A model generated the notes under the pieces. It was not told where the DNA came from, made no database searches, and worked only from the letters and a program-made list of their open reading frames with translations. Positions 43,258 to 52,910 of a stretch of DNA of 64,000 nt are shown here, piece by piece. A program made the position numbers and the translations under genes. The stretch spans positions 1 to 64,000 of the forward strand of contig JAFRDO010000026.1 of the NCBI GenBank assembly GCA_017403825.1, given 5' to 3'. Numbering within the stretch: the stretch's first letter is position 1; every line of letters begins with the position of its first letter. Source of the DNA: Kiritimatiellia bacterium. GTDB taxonomy: Bacteria; Verrucomicrobiota; Kiritimatiellia; RFP12; UBA1067.

Positions 43258-44415
43258 CTAGTGGATATTGCCGCGCGACGGATGCGACTTTGCCTTGGGC
43301 TTTTCCAGCTTCAGGAACGTCGCGAACTTCAGCGCCTCGGCCGGAATCTCGTCGCCGGTCGTGTCGGGCATGTCCTTGAGGTCCGGAGCTTCCGCGTGAG
43401 TGTGGTGGAAGCGTGTCTTGGGGTTGACCATCTGCCGCAACGCATCGCGCAACGCGCCTATGCCGTCACGCGTCTCGCACGATATCGACATCGGTGCCGT
43501 GCCGGTCTCGGCCACGAAGCGCGGCAGGTTAGCCTTCCCCTCCTCGGTGTCCATCTTGTTGGCGACGACCAGCGAAGGCCGTTCCGCCAAGTCTGCTGAA
43601 TAGTCGCCGATCTCCTTCTTGAGGACGGCGTAGTCGCTCCACGGCTCGCGGTTGTCTGTGCCGGCCATGTCAATAACATAGACCAAGGCGCGCGCCCGCT
43701 CCAGGTGACGCAGGAAGGCAAGCCCCAGTCCGACGCCCGACGCCGCCCCCTCGATGATGCCTGGAACGTCCGCCACGCGTATCTTCGCGTAGTCGTCGTA
43801 GACGACCGTTCCAACGACAGGGTTTATTGTCGTGAACGGGTAGCTGGCTATCTTCGGACGCGCCGACGACAGCACAGCGAGCAGTGAGCTCTTGCCTGCG
43901 TTCGGGAAGCCGAGCAGCCCGACGTCGGCAATGGTTTTCAGCTCAAGGCGCAGACGGCGCTCCTCGGCCTCGCCGCCAGGCGTATGCTCGGTCGGCGCCT
44001 GGTTGACCGAGCTCTTGAAGTGCACGTTGCCGTAGCCCCCGGCACCTCCCTTTGCGACAATCGCAGACTGTCCCGGCTCGGTGAGGTCGGCGACGAGCAG
44101 CCCCGTGTCAACCTCGTAGACTTCGGTGCCAAGCGGCACCGGCACGACGCAGTCCTTACCGCGCTTGCCGAACATGCGCTGAGACTGTCCGCCGCCGCCA
44201 TCCTGCGCAAAGCACTTCGGATCGTAATAGAGCGACAGCAGGGAGTTGACGTGCTCCGACGCCTTGAAAACGACGTCTCCGCCGCGTCCGCCGTCGCCGC
44301 CGTCCGGCCCGCCGAACTCTACCAACGCCTCGCGCCTGAACGAAGTCGCCCCGTCGCCGCCCTTTCCCGAGCGGACGAGAACCTGGACCTGGTCGACGAA
44401 CATCTTGGCTTTCAT
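43258..44415 (-). CDS. obg: GTPase Obg (CgtA)
   Basis: 385 residues from ATG 44415 (an upstream open frame to 44532 is trmB antisense-free overlap and is not used). The Obg fold is glycine-rich: GKGGDGATSFRREALVEFGGPDGGDGGRGGDV. The G domain follows: G1 GFPNAGKSS near 172, G3 DVPGIIEGA, G4 NKMD and G5 SISCETRDG. It helps assemble the 50S ribosomal subunit. The start overlaps the trmB stop by ATGA. C-terminal tail KPKAKSHPSRGNIH is short and basic. Confidence 0.97.
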   Translation of the reverse strand: MKAKMFVDQVQVLVRSGKGGDGATSFRREALVEFGGPDGGDGGRGGDVVFKASEHVNSLLSLYYDPKCFAQDGGGGQSQRMFGKRGKDCVVPVPLGTEVYEVDTGLLVADLTEPGQSAIVAKGGAGGYGNVHFKSSVNQAPTEHTPGGEAEERRLRLELKTIADVGLLGFPNAGKSSLLAVLSSARPKIASYPFTTINPVVGTVVYDDYAKIRVADVPGIIEGAASGVGLGLAFLRHLERARALVYVIDMAGTDNREPWSDYAVLKKEIGDYSADLAERPSLVVANKMDTEEGKANLPRFVAETGTAPMSISCETRDGIGALRDALRQMVNPKTRFHHTHAEAPDLKDMPDTTGDEIPAEALKFATFLKLEKPKAKSHPSRGNIH

Positions 44416-45095
44416 TGCACCCCCGATTTGGAACTTGCTCCGCTGCGACGCACGACGCCCTCGCGGGGCTCGGCCGACTCCGGTATCACAAGCGGCGCAA
44501 GCGGCGAATCGTCCGCCGGCAGCGACTTCCACGCCGCCGCGTGGATCGGCAGGCCCTGCTCGCGGAACATCGTCTCAAACTCGGTCCACACCTCCGGCGG
44601 ACGCGGCATCGGCTCGACCTCCTCGAAGCGTGCGTCGGCGGCGAAGCACGCACGGACCGCCTCGAAGTATTCGCGGTGATCCGTGGCGAACTCGACCCTG
44701 CCGCCGACCTCCAGACGCTTCCAGAGCGCGTTGAGGAAAAGCGGACCGAACAGCCGGTGCGACTGGTGCTTCCGCTTGGGCCACGGGTCGGGAAAGAACA
44801 CGTAGACGCGCCGCGCGTGGTGCGCCGGCAGGAGGTAGTGGAAAGTGTAGAGCGCCTCCAGGCGCAGCACCTTCGCGTTGGCGATTCCCTCGCGCCGGCA
44901 CTTCCCGTCGAAAAGGCGCACGCGCTCCAGCATGCGCTCGATGCCGAGGAAGTCGCAGTCTGGATTGGCCTTCGCCCTCGCCGTCAGGAAGCGTCCCTTT
45001 CCGCAACCCACCTCGACCTCAAGCGGACGTGAGAGGTCGAACTCGATCGGACGCGTGACATCGGCCAGCCTGAGTATAGAGTCTCCAGCGTTCAC
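44412..45095 (-). CDS. trmB: tRNA (guanine-N7-)-methyltransferase TrmB
   Basis: 227 residues. SAM motif VEVGCGKGRFLTARA, then DFLGIERMLERVRL, and the catalytic FFPDPWPKRKHQSHRL, followed by FATDHREYF. It methylates G46 of tRNA. The start is GTG 45095, overlapping the rsfS stop by GTGA. Confidence 0.95.
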   Translation of the reverse strand: MNAGDSILRLADVTRPIEFDLSRPLEVEVGCGKGRFLTARAKANPDCDFLGIERMLERVRLFDGKCRREGIANAKVLRLEALYTFHYLLPAHHARRVYVFFPDPWPKRKHQSHRLFGPLFLNALWKRLEVGGRVEFATDHREYFEAVRACFAADARFEEVEPMPRPPEVWTEFETMFREQGLPIHAAAWKSLPADDSPLAPLVIPESAEPREGVVRRSGASSKSGVQ

Positions 45096-45388
45096 TTGGT
45101 CCAGAGCTTCTCAAGGGCGTAGTATGCCCGGGCCTCGGCCGAGAAGACATGCACTACGACGTTGATGTAGTCGGCAACGATCCAGCCGGAATCCGGATCG
45201 CCGGAGACGCGGTACGCCTTGGGCAACGTGCGGACGAGCGCTTTCAGGTGCGGCGCGGCCGCGCCCGTCGCCACCACGAAGAAGTCTGTGAAGCCGGATA
45301 TTCCGCGCACGTCGTAGACCTTCACGTCAATCGCCTTGGCGTCAGTCAGCTTCGCCGCCAGATCATTCGCCTGTTCCTCTGCCGTCAT
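45092..45388 (-). CDS. rsfS: Ribosomal silencing factor RsfS
   Basis: 98 residues from ATG 45388, with GGAGGAAATGGA upstream; a longer open frame above it is not coding. The family core is AIDVKVYDVRGISGFTDFFVVATGAAAPHLKALV, and GSGWIVADYINVVVHVFSAEARAYYALEKLW, in the form DPDSGWIVADY. It binds L14 and blocks subunit joining when nutrients are low. Typical of the rsfS-trmB-obg neighbourhood in the same operon. Confidence 0.94.
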   Translation of the reverse strand: MTAEEQANDLAAKLTDAKAIDVKVYDVRGISGFTDFFVVATGAAAPHLKALVRTLPKAYRVSGDPDSGWIVADYINVVVHVFSAEARAYYALEKLWTK

Positions 45389-45425
45389 TCCATTTCCTCC
45401 GGTTTCAGCCGCCGACCGTTCACGC

Positions 45426-46937
45426 TCACCGCACGAGCGGACGGTCGAGCATACGCTCGTAGAGATTGATGTATTCCTTTGCACACTCGCCGTGGTTGAA
45501 GCGGCGGAGCGACTCTCCCATGATGCGCGAAATCTCACGCTCCCGGACGCCGGCGTCGAGGCGGTAGAAGGCCATCGCCTGGTCCATCGCCCAGAAGAGT
45601 CCCGGAGAGTCGTAGGTGTCGAAGACGAAGCCGTTGCCGCGCGAGGCGCCGCAGTCAAGCTGCTCCACCGTGTCGTGGAGCCCGCCCGTGTTGTGCGCGA
45701 CCGCAAGCGAACCGTAGATCGGAGCCTGCATCTGCGGCAAGCCGCACGGCTCGAAGAGGGACGGCATGAGCGTAAAGTCGCTTGCCGCGAACCCGAGCTG
45801 CGAAAGACGTCCGTCGAAGTCATGCACCGCCAGTCTCCCCTGGAGGCCGTGAAACGCCTGTATGTCGCGGAACGGCTGCTGGAACGGCCCGTTGGCGACG
45901 ATTGCGATCTGGGCGCCGTCGGCTGCGTACTTCGCGAGGAAGCGGTACGTTATGTCAGTCAGCAGCTGCGGTCCCTTCTGCACCGGGTCTAGCCTGCTCG
46001 GCCAGAAGAACAAGGGCGCGTCGGGGTTCTCCTCCAGCCCTAGCGCATGCTGAAGCGCAAGCTTGTTGCGGCGCTTCCCTTCGCGATGGTCCGCCGGACC
46101 GTACCGGAACGGGATCTTTTCGTCCGTCGCAGGGTTGTCGGCGGAATCCGGCGCATTCAGGATACCGGCCGCGCAGCCCGCGTTGAACTTGTTGCGTATC
46201 TCGCTTCTGATCGAGTCGGGTATGAAGGAGTGCCAGCCGTTGACGATCTCGCGCAGGAACGTGGGGCTGACGGTGTTGATGAAGTGCGCCCCGAACACGC
46301 CGGACGCCTGCAAGTCCACTGGGTTGCGGTTGCGGCTCTCCTCGTAGTTGTACGGCGGATAGCCGTAGTAGAGGTTCTGCCAGAACTCCGCCGCGTCAAT
46401 CCCCGCGTCCTCGATGGCGGAGAGCGTGAGCTTCTGCGTGTGAATGTTGTGTACGGTAAAGAGGCACGGTATGCCCTCGCGGCGTGCCGCGGCGGGCACG
46501 AGCCCCGTCATCCAGTCGTTGCAGTGAATGAGGTCGGGCTGCACGCGCGGGATGATGTTGTTGATCACCTCGCGCTGGAACGCCAGCGCCAGCTTTATGT
46601 TGCCGTCCCCGCGCGAATACACAGTGTCGCGGTAGTAGAAGCAGCGGTCTTCGGCAAGGTGGATGCGCTCGTCAGGCAGGTGGCTCTTGTACTTGCGGAG
46701 TTCCGCCGCCACGAGCTGCGCGGTCTCAACGTGGAACATGCGGCGGTAGTGCGGCAGGGCCACGTGGATGTCAGCCCCCAGCTCGTGCAGGGCCTGCACG
46801 AGCGACGCCGAGACGTCAGCCATGCCGCCTGCCTTGGCGGACATCCTGCCGGCGAGGTTGCCCATGCCTTCCGGCAGATACGTGATCTCCGGAGTGACGA
46901 TAAGTATTCGCGGATTCTTCGTTTTAGTCTTCGCCAT
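45426..46937 (-). CDS. glgA: Glycogen synthase GlgA-type
   Basis: 503 residues. Starts RILIVTPEITYLPEGMGNLAGRMSAKAGGMADVSASLVQAL, with KAGGMADV in place of the usual KTGGLADV ADP-glucose-binding motif. PDLIHCNDWMTGL, the GT5 LFTVHNIHTQKL, RLDPVQKGPQLL and the C-terminal FTLMPSLFEPCGLPQMQAPIYGSLAVAHNTGGLHDTV follow. It extends alpha-1,4-glucan from a nucleotide-glucose donor. No glgC/glgB nearby. It starts 29 nt after the aconitase gene. Confidence 0.92.
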   Translation of the reverse strand: MAKTKTKNPRILIVTPEITYLPEGMGNLAGRMSAKAGGMADVSASLVQALHELGADIHVALPHYRRMFHVETAQLVAAELRKYKSHLPDERIHLAEDRCFYYRDTVYSRGDGNIKLALAFQREVINNIIPRVQPDLIHCNDWMTGLVPAAARREGIPCLFTVHNIHTQKLTLSAIEDAGIDAAEFWQNLYYGYPPYNYEESRNRNPVDLQASGVFGAHFINTVSPTFLREIVNGWHSFIPDSIRSEIRNKFNAGCAAGILNAPDSADNPATDEKIPFRYGPADHREGKRRNKLALQHALGLEENPDAPLFFWPSRLDPVQKGPQLLTDITYRFLAKYAADGAQIAIVANGPFQQPFRDIQAFHGLQGRLAVHDFDGRLSQLGFAASDFTLMPSLFEPCGLPQMQAPIYGSLAVAHNTGGLHDTVEQLDCGASRGNGFVFDTYDSPGLFWAMDQAMAFYRLDAGVREREISRIMGESLRRFNHGECAKEYINLYERMLDRPLVR

Positions 46938-46966
46938 TTGTCAGAGCCTTTCCGCTGACCCTCCGC

Positions 46967-48898
46967 CTAGAGGCTGGCCAGCAGCCCTCCGCAGAGCACG
47001 AGGCGACGCTCGCGGTCCGAAAGCGCCGTCTTGAGTGCGACATCGCCCTTCGCCGTCTTGACTGTCAGCCGCCCGTCGCCCTCGACCGCCGCGCGCACGC
47101 CCTTCAGCTCCAGGGCGTCTCCCTTGGCGATCTTGTCGTAGTCCTTCGGGTTCTCGAACGTGAACGGCACGATTCCAAAGTTTATGAGGTTCGCGCGGTG
47201 AATGCGCTCGATGGACTTTGCGATCACGGCCTTGACGCCGAGGTACATCGGGCACAACGCGGCGTGTTCGCGGCTAGACCCCTGCCCGTAGCTCTCGCCG
47301 GCCACGATCACGTTCGCGAGCCCCTTCTCCTTGTTCGCAAGGCAGTTGTCGTGGAACGCCGCGTCGCACGGCTCGAACACAAACTTCGCGTACTGCGGCA
47401 CGTTGGAGCGAAACTTGAGCCGTGCGCCCGCAGGCATGATGTGGTCCGTCGTGATCTTGTCGCCGACCTTGATGGCGCACACGGCCTTCAGGTCCGCCGC
47501 AAGCGGCACGCCCTTCGGCACTGGCGCGATGTTCGGCCCGCGGACGATCTCCGCGCCCCTGACGCCCTTCCCCGCAGTGGCGCGGTACAGGAACATCGAG
47601 TCGTCCACCGGGAACCGCTTCGGAGCCGACACCGCGGCGACCGGACGCTTCGTGGGCAGCTCGACCTTGCCGGTCAGCGCGGACGCGGCAGCCGTCTCCG
47701 GCGAGACGAGATAGACCTGCGCGGACTTCGTGCCGCTGCGCCCCTCGAAGTTGCGGTTGTTGGTGCGAAGCGAAACCGCCCCCGTGCGCGGCGACATGTG
47801 CGCGCCAATGCAGAATCCGCAGGCGTTCTCCAGCATGCGGCACCCCGCCGCATGGAGTATCGCAAGCGAACCGTCCTTCGCCAGCATGTTGACGACCTGG
47901 CGAGAACCGCACGCGATGCCGACCTCCACGTCGTCCGCAACGTGCTTCCCCTTCAGGTACAGCGCCACCGTGCGTATGTCGCGGTACGACGAGTTCGTGC
48001 AGGAGCCGATCAGTATCTGGTTGACTTTCGCGCCCTTCATCGACCTGACCGTCACCACGTTCCCGGGACTGTGCGGCGCGGCCATCATCGGCTCGACCTT
48101 CGCGAGGTCGATCTCGAAGACGTCGTCGTACTTCGCGCCGCGGTCCGGCAGTATCTCCGTAAAGTCCTTCGCCCTGCCCTGCGCCACGAGGAACTGGCGC
48201 GTCACCGCGTCGGACGGGAACACGCTCGTCGTGACTCCCAGCTCCGCGCCCATGTTGGCGATGGTCGCACGCGAAGGCACGTCAAGCGTCTTCACGCCAG
48301 GCCCGGCGTACTCGAATATCCAGCCCACGTTCCCCTTCGTGCCGAACTTCTCCAGCACCTTCAGGATCACGTCCTTCGCGCTGACGCCCCTGCGCAGCCT
48401 GCCCTTGAGGACTATCGCGCGCACCTTCGGCGTCGGGATGTGAAAGGCGCCGCCTGCCATCGCAACGGCTATGTCGATGCCGCCCGCGCCGATCGCGATC
48501 TGGCCTATGCCGCCGCCGGTAGGCGTATGCGAGTCGGAGCCGAGCAGCGTCGTGCCCGGCCTCCCGAAGCGCTCAAGGTGCAGCTGGTGGCATATGCCGT
48601 TGCCGCACTTGGAATAGACGACGCCGTATTTCTTCGCTACGGACTGGAGGAAGTCGTGATCGTCGGCGTTCTCGAAGCCGATCTGCACGGTGTTGTGGTC
48701 CACGTACGAGACGGACACCTCCGTCTTCACCCTGACGACGCCCATGGACTCGAACTGCAAATACGCCATCGTGCCGGTGGCGTCCTGCGTCAGCGTCTGG
48801 TCGATCCTGATGCCGATTTCCGCGTCCTTCGCGGGGTCGCCCTCGACTAGATGAGCGGCCAATATCTTCTGTGCGACGTTCTTCGCTTCTCTACTCAT
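46967..48898 (-). CDS. acn: Aconitate hydratase (single-chain, about 640 residues)
   Basis: 643 residues. The swapped-domain aconitase is seen from GSDSHTPTGGGIGQIAIGAGG near residue 115, the cysteine ligand in LIGSCTNSSYRD (near 300), and CGFCIGAHMSP for the other two. The swivel domain at the C-terminal end has GESYGQGSSREHAAL and ERIHRANLINFGIVPF. This short form is like the clostridial-type aconitase, not the 880-residue AcnA. It interconverts citrate and isocitrate. A TATACT box ends 7 nt before ATG 48898, so its mRNA should be leaderless; it heads the acn-glgA-rsfS-trmB-obg operon. Confidence 0.92.
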   Translation of the reverse strand: MSREAKNVAQKILAAHLVEGDPAKDAEIGIRIDQTLTQDATGTMAYLQFESMGVVRVKTEVSVSYVDHNTVQIGFENADDHDFLQSVAKKYGVVYSKCGNGICHQLHLERFGRPGTTLLGSDSHTPTGGGIGQIAIGAGGIDIAVAMAGGAFHIPTPKVRAIVLKGRLRRGVSAKDVILKVLEKFGTKGNVGWIFEYAGPGVKTLDVPSRATIANMGAELGVTTSVFPSDAVTRQFLVAQGRAKDFTEILPDRGAKYDDVFEIDLAKVEPMMAAPHSPGNVVTVRSMKGAKVNQILIGSCTNSSYRDIRTVALYLKGKHVADDVEVGIACGSRQVVNMLAKDGSLAILHAAGCRMLENACGFCIGAHMSPRTGAVSLRTNNRNFEGRSGTKSAQVYLVSPETAAASALTGKVELPTKRPVAAVSAPKRFPVDDSMFLYRATAGKGVRGAEIVRGPNIAPVPKGVPLAADLKAVCAIKVGDKITTDHIMPAGARLKFRSNVPQYAKFVFEPCDAAFHDNCLANKEKGLANVIVAGESYGQGSSREHAALCPMYLGVKAVIAKSIERIHRANLINFGIVPFTFENPKDYDKIAKGDALELKGVRAAVEGDGRLTVKTAKGDVALKTALSDRERRLVLCGGLLASL

Positions 48899-48905
48899 GC
48901 CGCAT

Positions 48906-48914
48906 AGTATACCA
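48906..48914 (-). promoter_or_regulatory. Extended -10 TGGTATACT, leaderless, of the aconitase operon
   Basis: TTATGGTATACTATG on the minus strand, TATACT at 48911-48906, followed by ATGCGGC and ATG 48898. It lies in the 25-bp gap between the acn start and the stop of the GH2 gene, so the GH2 operon may read into it. Confidence 0.65.
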
Positions 48915-48923
48915 TAATTTTCA

Positions 48924-51914
48924 CTACTTCTTCGGAATTATGCGGATGCGGTCGATTCCAAGCGCGGCGCCGGTCATCAGGTTCACTTCCAGCTCAAGGC
49001 GTCCGTCAAGGAAATCCTCGCGAACCACCGGCAGCGAGACGCTGGTCTTGGCGTCCTGCGATTCGGTGAACGGAACCTCGAAGACGCGCCCTTCCAGAAG
49101 CCCGCGTCCCGACGTAAGCCCCTTCCCCGGCTGATGGAAGTCTATCCTGACGTCGCCTGTCGTCGGCGGAACTCCGCGAATCTCCATCTTGAACACGCGC
49201 CCCGTCCAGTTGGTCGAGACGTCATAGACCGCCCCAGAAAGGTCAGGCGCCTTCGCCGCGGCGAACTCATCGTCAAGCCAGCTCTCCGCCATGCGAACGG
49301 TGCCGGACGCGGGAGCGCCGGCAAGATACGCGCAGACGCTGGCCCTGAGCCGCTTCGATTCCGGCGTGTCTGCGTTCAAGTCGTAGCCGCAGACAAAAAG
49401 CCGCCCCTTGCCGACAAGTACCTCGAACATCGTCGCCGTGAAGTCTGAAAAGTGGAAATCGTTCACTGACAGCCCTATCGGACGGAACGCCTCCGGCATG
49501 CCCTTGAGCGCATGTATCGTCGCGCCCTGCGAAAGAGAATACCACTGCCAGTCGGTGAAGTCGTCAGTCACGAACCCGGCCAGCGCGGGGTGCTTCGTGT
49601 CAAACCACGTGCCGAGCGCGGCTGCCGTAGTGTTCGCCACAGGGAACCAGCGAGCGCTCCAGTAGACGGACTTGAACTGCCCCTTCGCAGACTTAAAGCT
49701 TGTCCCGGAATAGAGGACTGTGCGCCCTTCCGCAAGAGCAGCCTTCGCTTCCGCCAGGTCGGCGGTCTCCACCACGCCGCCTGGCATTGCGCAACGCTCC
49801 TCCTTCGGATACACCCAGAAGTTCCATTCGTTGGAGCCGAACCGCAGCGTCTGGCGTTTCGCCGTCATCGCGTCGGTCAGCACGCATTCGACCGTCCCTG
49901 CGGACTTCACCTCGCCCGGGGCTATCGCATCGGCAAGCCTGACCTCTCCCTTCTCGCCGCACAGCTCGTACGGAAACGCCGCGCCCGCCTCCAGCGGCTT
50001 CTCGGTGAGGTTGCGAATCTCAAGATTGGCGCGATACGTCTCGCCAGCCACATACGTGAAGCGCGGGAAACGCGCTAGGTAGCAAACCGGACCCCACACC
50101 GTCGAGAACGGGGAAAGGTCCTTGAACCCCTTCTTGAGCGCATAGAACGGATCGCGCCAGCCTACGAGCGCCTCGGCCTGCCCGGTGTAGTCCTGCACCT
50201 CCAGGAGCTGAAGCCCCGCGCACGACGGCGTGCGCAGGAAGCTTTCGACCTCCTCCTTGTAGATAAGCCGGTTCAGCTTCGCCGAAGCGGCATGATACTC
50301 GTTCTGGAACCTAAGCGCATTCTTCTTCGCCGCGGTGTCGCGGTGGCGCGTCAGGTTCCAGGGACGCATCGTGCCGGTGAACGGAGCAAACAGGTCGTCC
50401 CATATCGGATAGACCGGCCACTGCCCGATCTCGTGCGCAACAGTCGGAATCTTCGCAGTGGAGTAGATGTCCTCATAGTCCCAGTCCGTGTGCGGGAACA
50501 GCTTTTCGCGAGCAAGGCCCTTCCCAGGCACTACGTGCGAGAGCGAGAAGTCGTCGGACGGCGTCAGCTTTCGCGCCGACGAGGCGTAGCACAGCGCACG
50601 CGGATCATACTTCTTGTGCTCGGCGACCCACTTCCCCATCGTCTCGAAGTTGGAATTGCCCAGCTCGTTGCCGATCGTAAGCGAGAAGAACGACGGCGAA
50701 TTGCCGTAGGCGTCGGCTATCGCCTTCAGCTCCTTCAGCACGAACCCGTCCACCGGCTTGCCGTTCCCTACCTCGTCGCCCGTACTCATCCACCTGTCCG
50801 TCCAGACGCCGGCCTCGGGATGAAGGATGATTCCAAGCTCGTCCGCCGCCGCGAACGCAGCCTCCGGCGGACACCACGTGTGAAAGCGCACCGCGTTCAC
50901 GCCGTCCTCTTCCTTGAGCATGCGGAACACGCGCAGCCACTCGCCCTTCTCCATCCACGGAATGCCGTCCTTCGCGAAGTTGGCGTTCTCCACGTTGCCG
51001 CGTGTGAAGATCTTAACGCCGTTGAGCGTGAGCAGGTGGCCTGCGGTGCCGACAGTGCGGAAGCCAAACCGAATGCGATGGGTGAAACCGACCTTCGCGT
51101 CCTTCAGCACGAGCGTATAAAGTTTCGGATGGAACTCATTCCAGCGCGTCGGCGTCTCCTTCACCGTCAGCTCCAGCATCTTGAATCCGTCACGATACGG
51201 CGAGACCGTCTCCGCAACAGACTCCACGGACAGCCCTTCTACGGCTACGGTGTCCAAGGTGGCGAAGAAGCCCTCTGGCACTTCCGCGCGCAACCCGCCC
51301 TCCGCAGACGCAAATACGCGAGTCGAGCGCAGCGGATGCGCGCGACGCAACTCGATGCGCCCCAGGACGCCGTTCCACACCGCCTGCATGTTCGGGCCGT
51401 ATGCGTGCGACTGCCGCGAGAAATTGTAGCGGCAGGAGTTGTCGACGACTATCTTGAGCTCATGCTTTCCGGGCGTAAGCCGACTCTGCGGAATCGCATA
51501 GACGTGCGGCGTGGCGAGCGAGTCGCAGGTGCCCAGACTCACGCCGTCCCAGAAAGCCTCGCTCGCCCACATCACGCGCTCAAGGAACAGCTCAAGCGGA
51601 CGGCGGCGGTCAGCGGCCGACAGCTCGACAGTGCGCGTCCAGGTCGCCTTGCCGACATACTGCCATTCCTGTACAAGCGCCTCGGACTGCGGCAGGTCCA
51701 TCGTAGTCTGGAAATCATGCTCCGTCCAACGCTTTCCGAGATGCGCCGCTGCCAGCGTGCCGGGCAGTTTCGCCTCGCCGGCGAATCCCTCCCCCTCGAC
51801 ATGCCAGGACCCGGCCAGCGAAAGACCGGTCTCCGCCTTCGCGGGCGAGGCTGCAGACGCCGTTAGGCATGAGGAAGCCAGCACGAAAGAAACAAGAAGA
51901 CTTTTGGTTTTCAT
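48924..51914 (-). CDS. Secreted glycoside hydrolase family 2 enzyme
   Basis: 996 residues; signal peptide MKTKSLLVSFVLASSCLTASA. GH2 layout: jellyroll (LAGSWHVEGEGFAGEAKLPGTL), Ig-like domain, and TIM barrel with LTLNGVKIFTRGNVENANF, GVNAVRFHTWCPPEAAFAAADELGIILHPE, acid/base in LTIGNELGNSN (Glu near 414) and probable nucleophile in VAHEIGQWPVYP (Glu near 492). The family holds beta-galactosidases, beta-glucuronidases and beta-mannosidases; the substrate is not clear, and the C-terminal 350 residues add further beta domains and a discoidin-like ending (RVFEVPFTESQDAKTSVSLPV). It follows the purine phosphorylase by 8 nt. Confidence 0.9.
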   Translation of the reverse strand: MKTKSLLVSFVLASSCLTASAASPAKAETGLSLAGSWHVEGEGFAGEAKLPGTLAAAHLGKRWTEHDFQTTMDLPQSEALVQEWQYVGKATWTRTVELSAADRRRPLELFLERVMWASEAFWDGVSLGTCDSLATPHVYAIPQSRLTPGKHELKIVVDNSCRYNFSRQSHAYGPNMQAVWNGVLGRIELRRAHPLRSTRVFASAEGGLRAEVPEGFFATLDTVAVEGLSVESVAETVSPYRDGFKMLELTVKETPTRWNEFHPKLYTLVLKDAKVGFTHRIRFGFRTVGTAGHLLTLNGVKIFTRGNVENANFAKDGIPWMEKGEWLRVFRMLKEEDGVNAVRFHTWCPPEAAFAAADELGIILHPEAGVWTDRWMSTGDEVGNGKPVDGFVLKELKAIADAYGNSPSFFSLTIGNELGNSNFETMGKWVAEHKKYDPRALCYASSARKLTPSDDFSLSHVVPGKGLAREKLFPHTDWDYEDIYSTAKIPTVAHEIGQWPVYPIWDDLFAPFTGTMRPWNLTRHRDTAAKKNALRFQNEYHAASAKLNRLIYKEEVESFLRTPSCAGLQLLEVQDYTGQAEALVGWRDPFYALKKGFKDLSPFSTVWGPVCYLARFPRFTYVAGETYRANLEIRNLTEKPLEAGAAFPYELCGEKGEVRLADAIAPGEVKSAGTVECVLTDAMTAKRQTLRFGSNEWNFWVYPKEERCAMPGGVVETADLAEAKAALAEGRTVLYSGTSFKSAKGQFKSVYWSARWFPVANTTAAALGTWFDTKHPALAGFVTDDFTDWQWYSLSQGATIHALKGMPEAFRPIGLSVNDFHFSDFTATMFEVLVGKGRLFVCGYDLNADTPESKRLRASVCAYLAGAPASGTVRMAESWLDDEFAAAKAPDLSGAVYDVSTNWTGRVFKMEIRGVPPTTGDVRIDFHQPGKGLTSGRGLLEGRVFEVPFTESQDAKTSVSLPVVREDFLDGRLELEVNLMTGAALGIDRIRIIPKK

Positions 51915-51922
51915 GTGTCTCT

Positions 51923-52756
51923 TCAGATCCTGGAGATGAAGTCGGCGATGAACTCCGCCATTCTCGGTTTTGCCGCCTCTCCTGCCGCAATGACCTCCTC
52001 GTGGCCGAGCGCACGACGCGAAATGCCGGCCGCAAGGTTGGAGACAAGCGAAAGCCCGGCGACTTTGATTCCGCAGGCATGGGCGAAGACGGCCTCGGGC
52101 ACGGTGGACATGCCGACGACGTCCGCGCCCTGCGCCTTGTACGACTGTATCTCGGCCGGAGTCTCATAACACGGACCGGACGTGTAGGCGTAGACGCCGT
52201 CCATCACGCGCAGGCCAAGCCGGTTCGCGCTGGCGTGAAGAAGCTCCGCAAGGCGCTTCTCATAGACCTCGGTCATGTCAGGGAAGCGCTCTCCCCATTC
52301 CTCGACATGCGGTCCGACGAGCGGATTGTTGCCGACCATGTTGATGTGATCCCGAATTATGACGAAGTCTCCGGGACGAAGCGCAGGGTTGATTCCGCCG
52401 GACGCATTGGTGAGCAGCACCTTCTGGCAGCCCATGCGCCGCAATATCTCCACCGGCAGCACGACCGGCTCCCATCCCACGCCCTCGTAGTAGTGGCGGC
52501 GTCCGCACCATGCGGCTATCAACTTGCCTCCGCGGCGGTAGAGCATGAACTCGCCACTGTGTCCCTTTACGGTAGAAGAGCCTAGGCCTGGAATGTCGGC
52601 GTAGCGGATCCGCACGATCACCTCGTCCGCCTCCAGCGACGCGCCCCAGCCGCTGCCGAGCAGTATGCCGAGGTCGGGCGGAGCCTTGAAGCAGGCGTCC
52701 GGCAGATAGCCGGCTGCCTCGTCGAAACATTTCATCTGCATGGCCAGCACCTCCAT
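51923..52756 (-). CDS. punA: Purine nucleoside phosphorylase
   Basis: 277 residues. The trimeric PNP family is shown by LGILLGSGWGASLEA, KGHSGEFMLYRRGGK, GRRHYYEGVGW, LLTNASGGINPALRPGD, SGPCYETPAEIQ, DVVGMSTVPEAVFAHACG and LVSNLAAG. It splits purine nucleosides with phosphate. Starts ATG 52756 with AAGGAACGAA. It begins the operon with the GH2 gene. Confidence 0.95.
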   Translation of the reverse strand: MEVLAMQMKCFDEAAGYLPDACFKAPPDLGILLGSGWGASLEADEVIVRIRYADIPGLGSSTVKGHSGEFMLYRRGGKLIAAWCGRRHYYEGVGWEPVVLPVEILRRMGCQKVLLTNASGGINPALRPGDFVIIRDHINMVGNNPLVGPHVEEWGERFPDMTEVYEKRLAELLHASANRLGLRVMDGVYAYTSGPCYETPAEIQSYKAQGADVVGMSTVPEAVFAHACGIKVAGLSLVSNLAAGISRRALGHEEVIAAGEAAKPRMAEFIADFISRI

Positions 52757-52776
52757 TTCGTTCCTTGGTGCCTTGT

Positions 52777-52785
52777 ATTATACCA
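52777..52785 (-). promoter_or_regulatory. Extended -10 TGGTATAAT of the PNP-GH2 operon
   Basis: TTATGTGGTATAATACAAGG on the minus strand, TATAAT at 52782-52777, then a 20-nt leader with AAGGAA. No -35 of the usual kind is seen. Confidence 0.7.
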
Positions 52786-52910
52786 CATAATCGGAGCCTC
52801 CTGCAGATGGTCCTCCCCTATCTCCGTTCTATTTCATGACGACTTCAGCGTTTCGTCCATGCGCGAAGGCGACATGGTGGCGGCAACCGTTTTTCACCTG
52901 CTTTTCACCG

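Noticed and set aside
52757..52910. A small gene in the 154-bp gap between PNP and the GH39-like gene
   Set aside because: It contains only the PNP promoter and unremarkable sequence; no frame with a start and ribosome binding site was seen.
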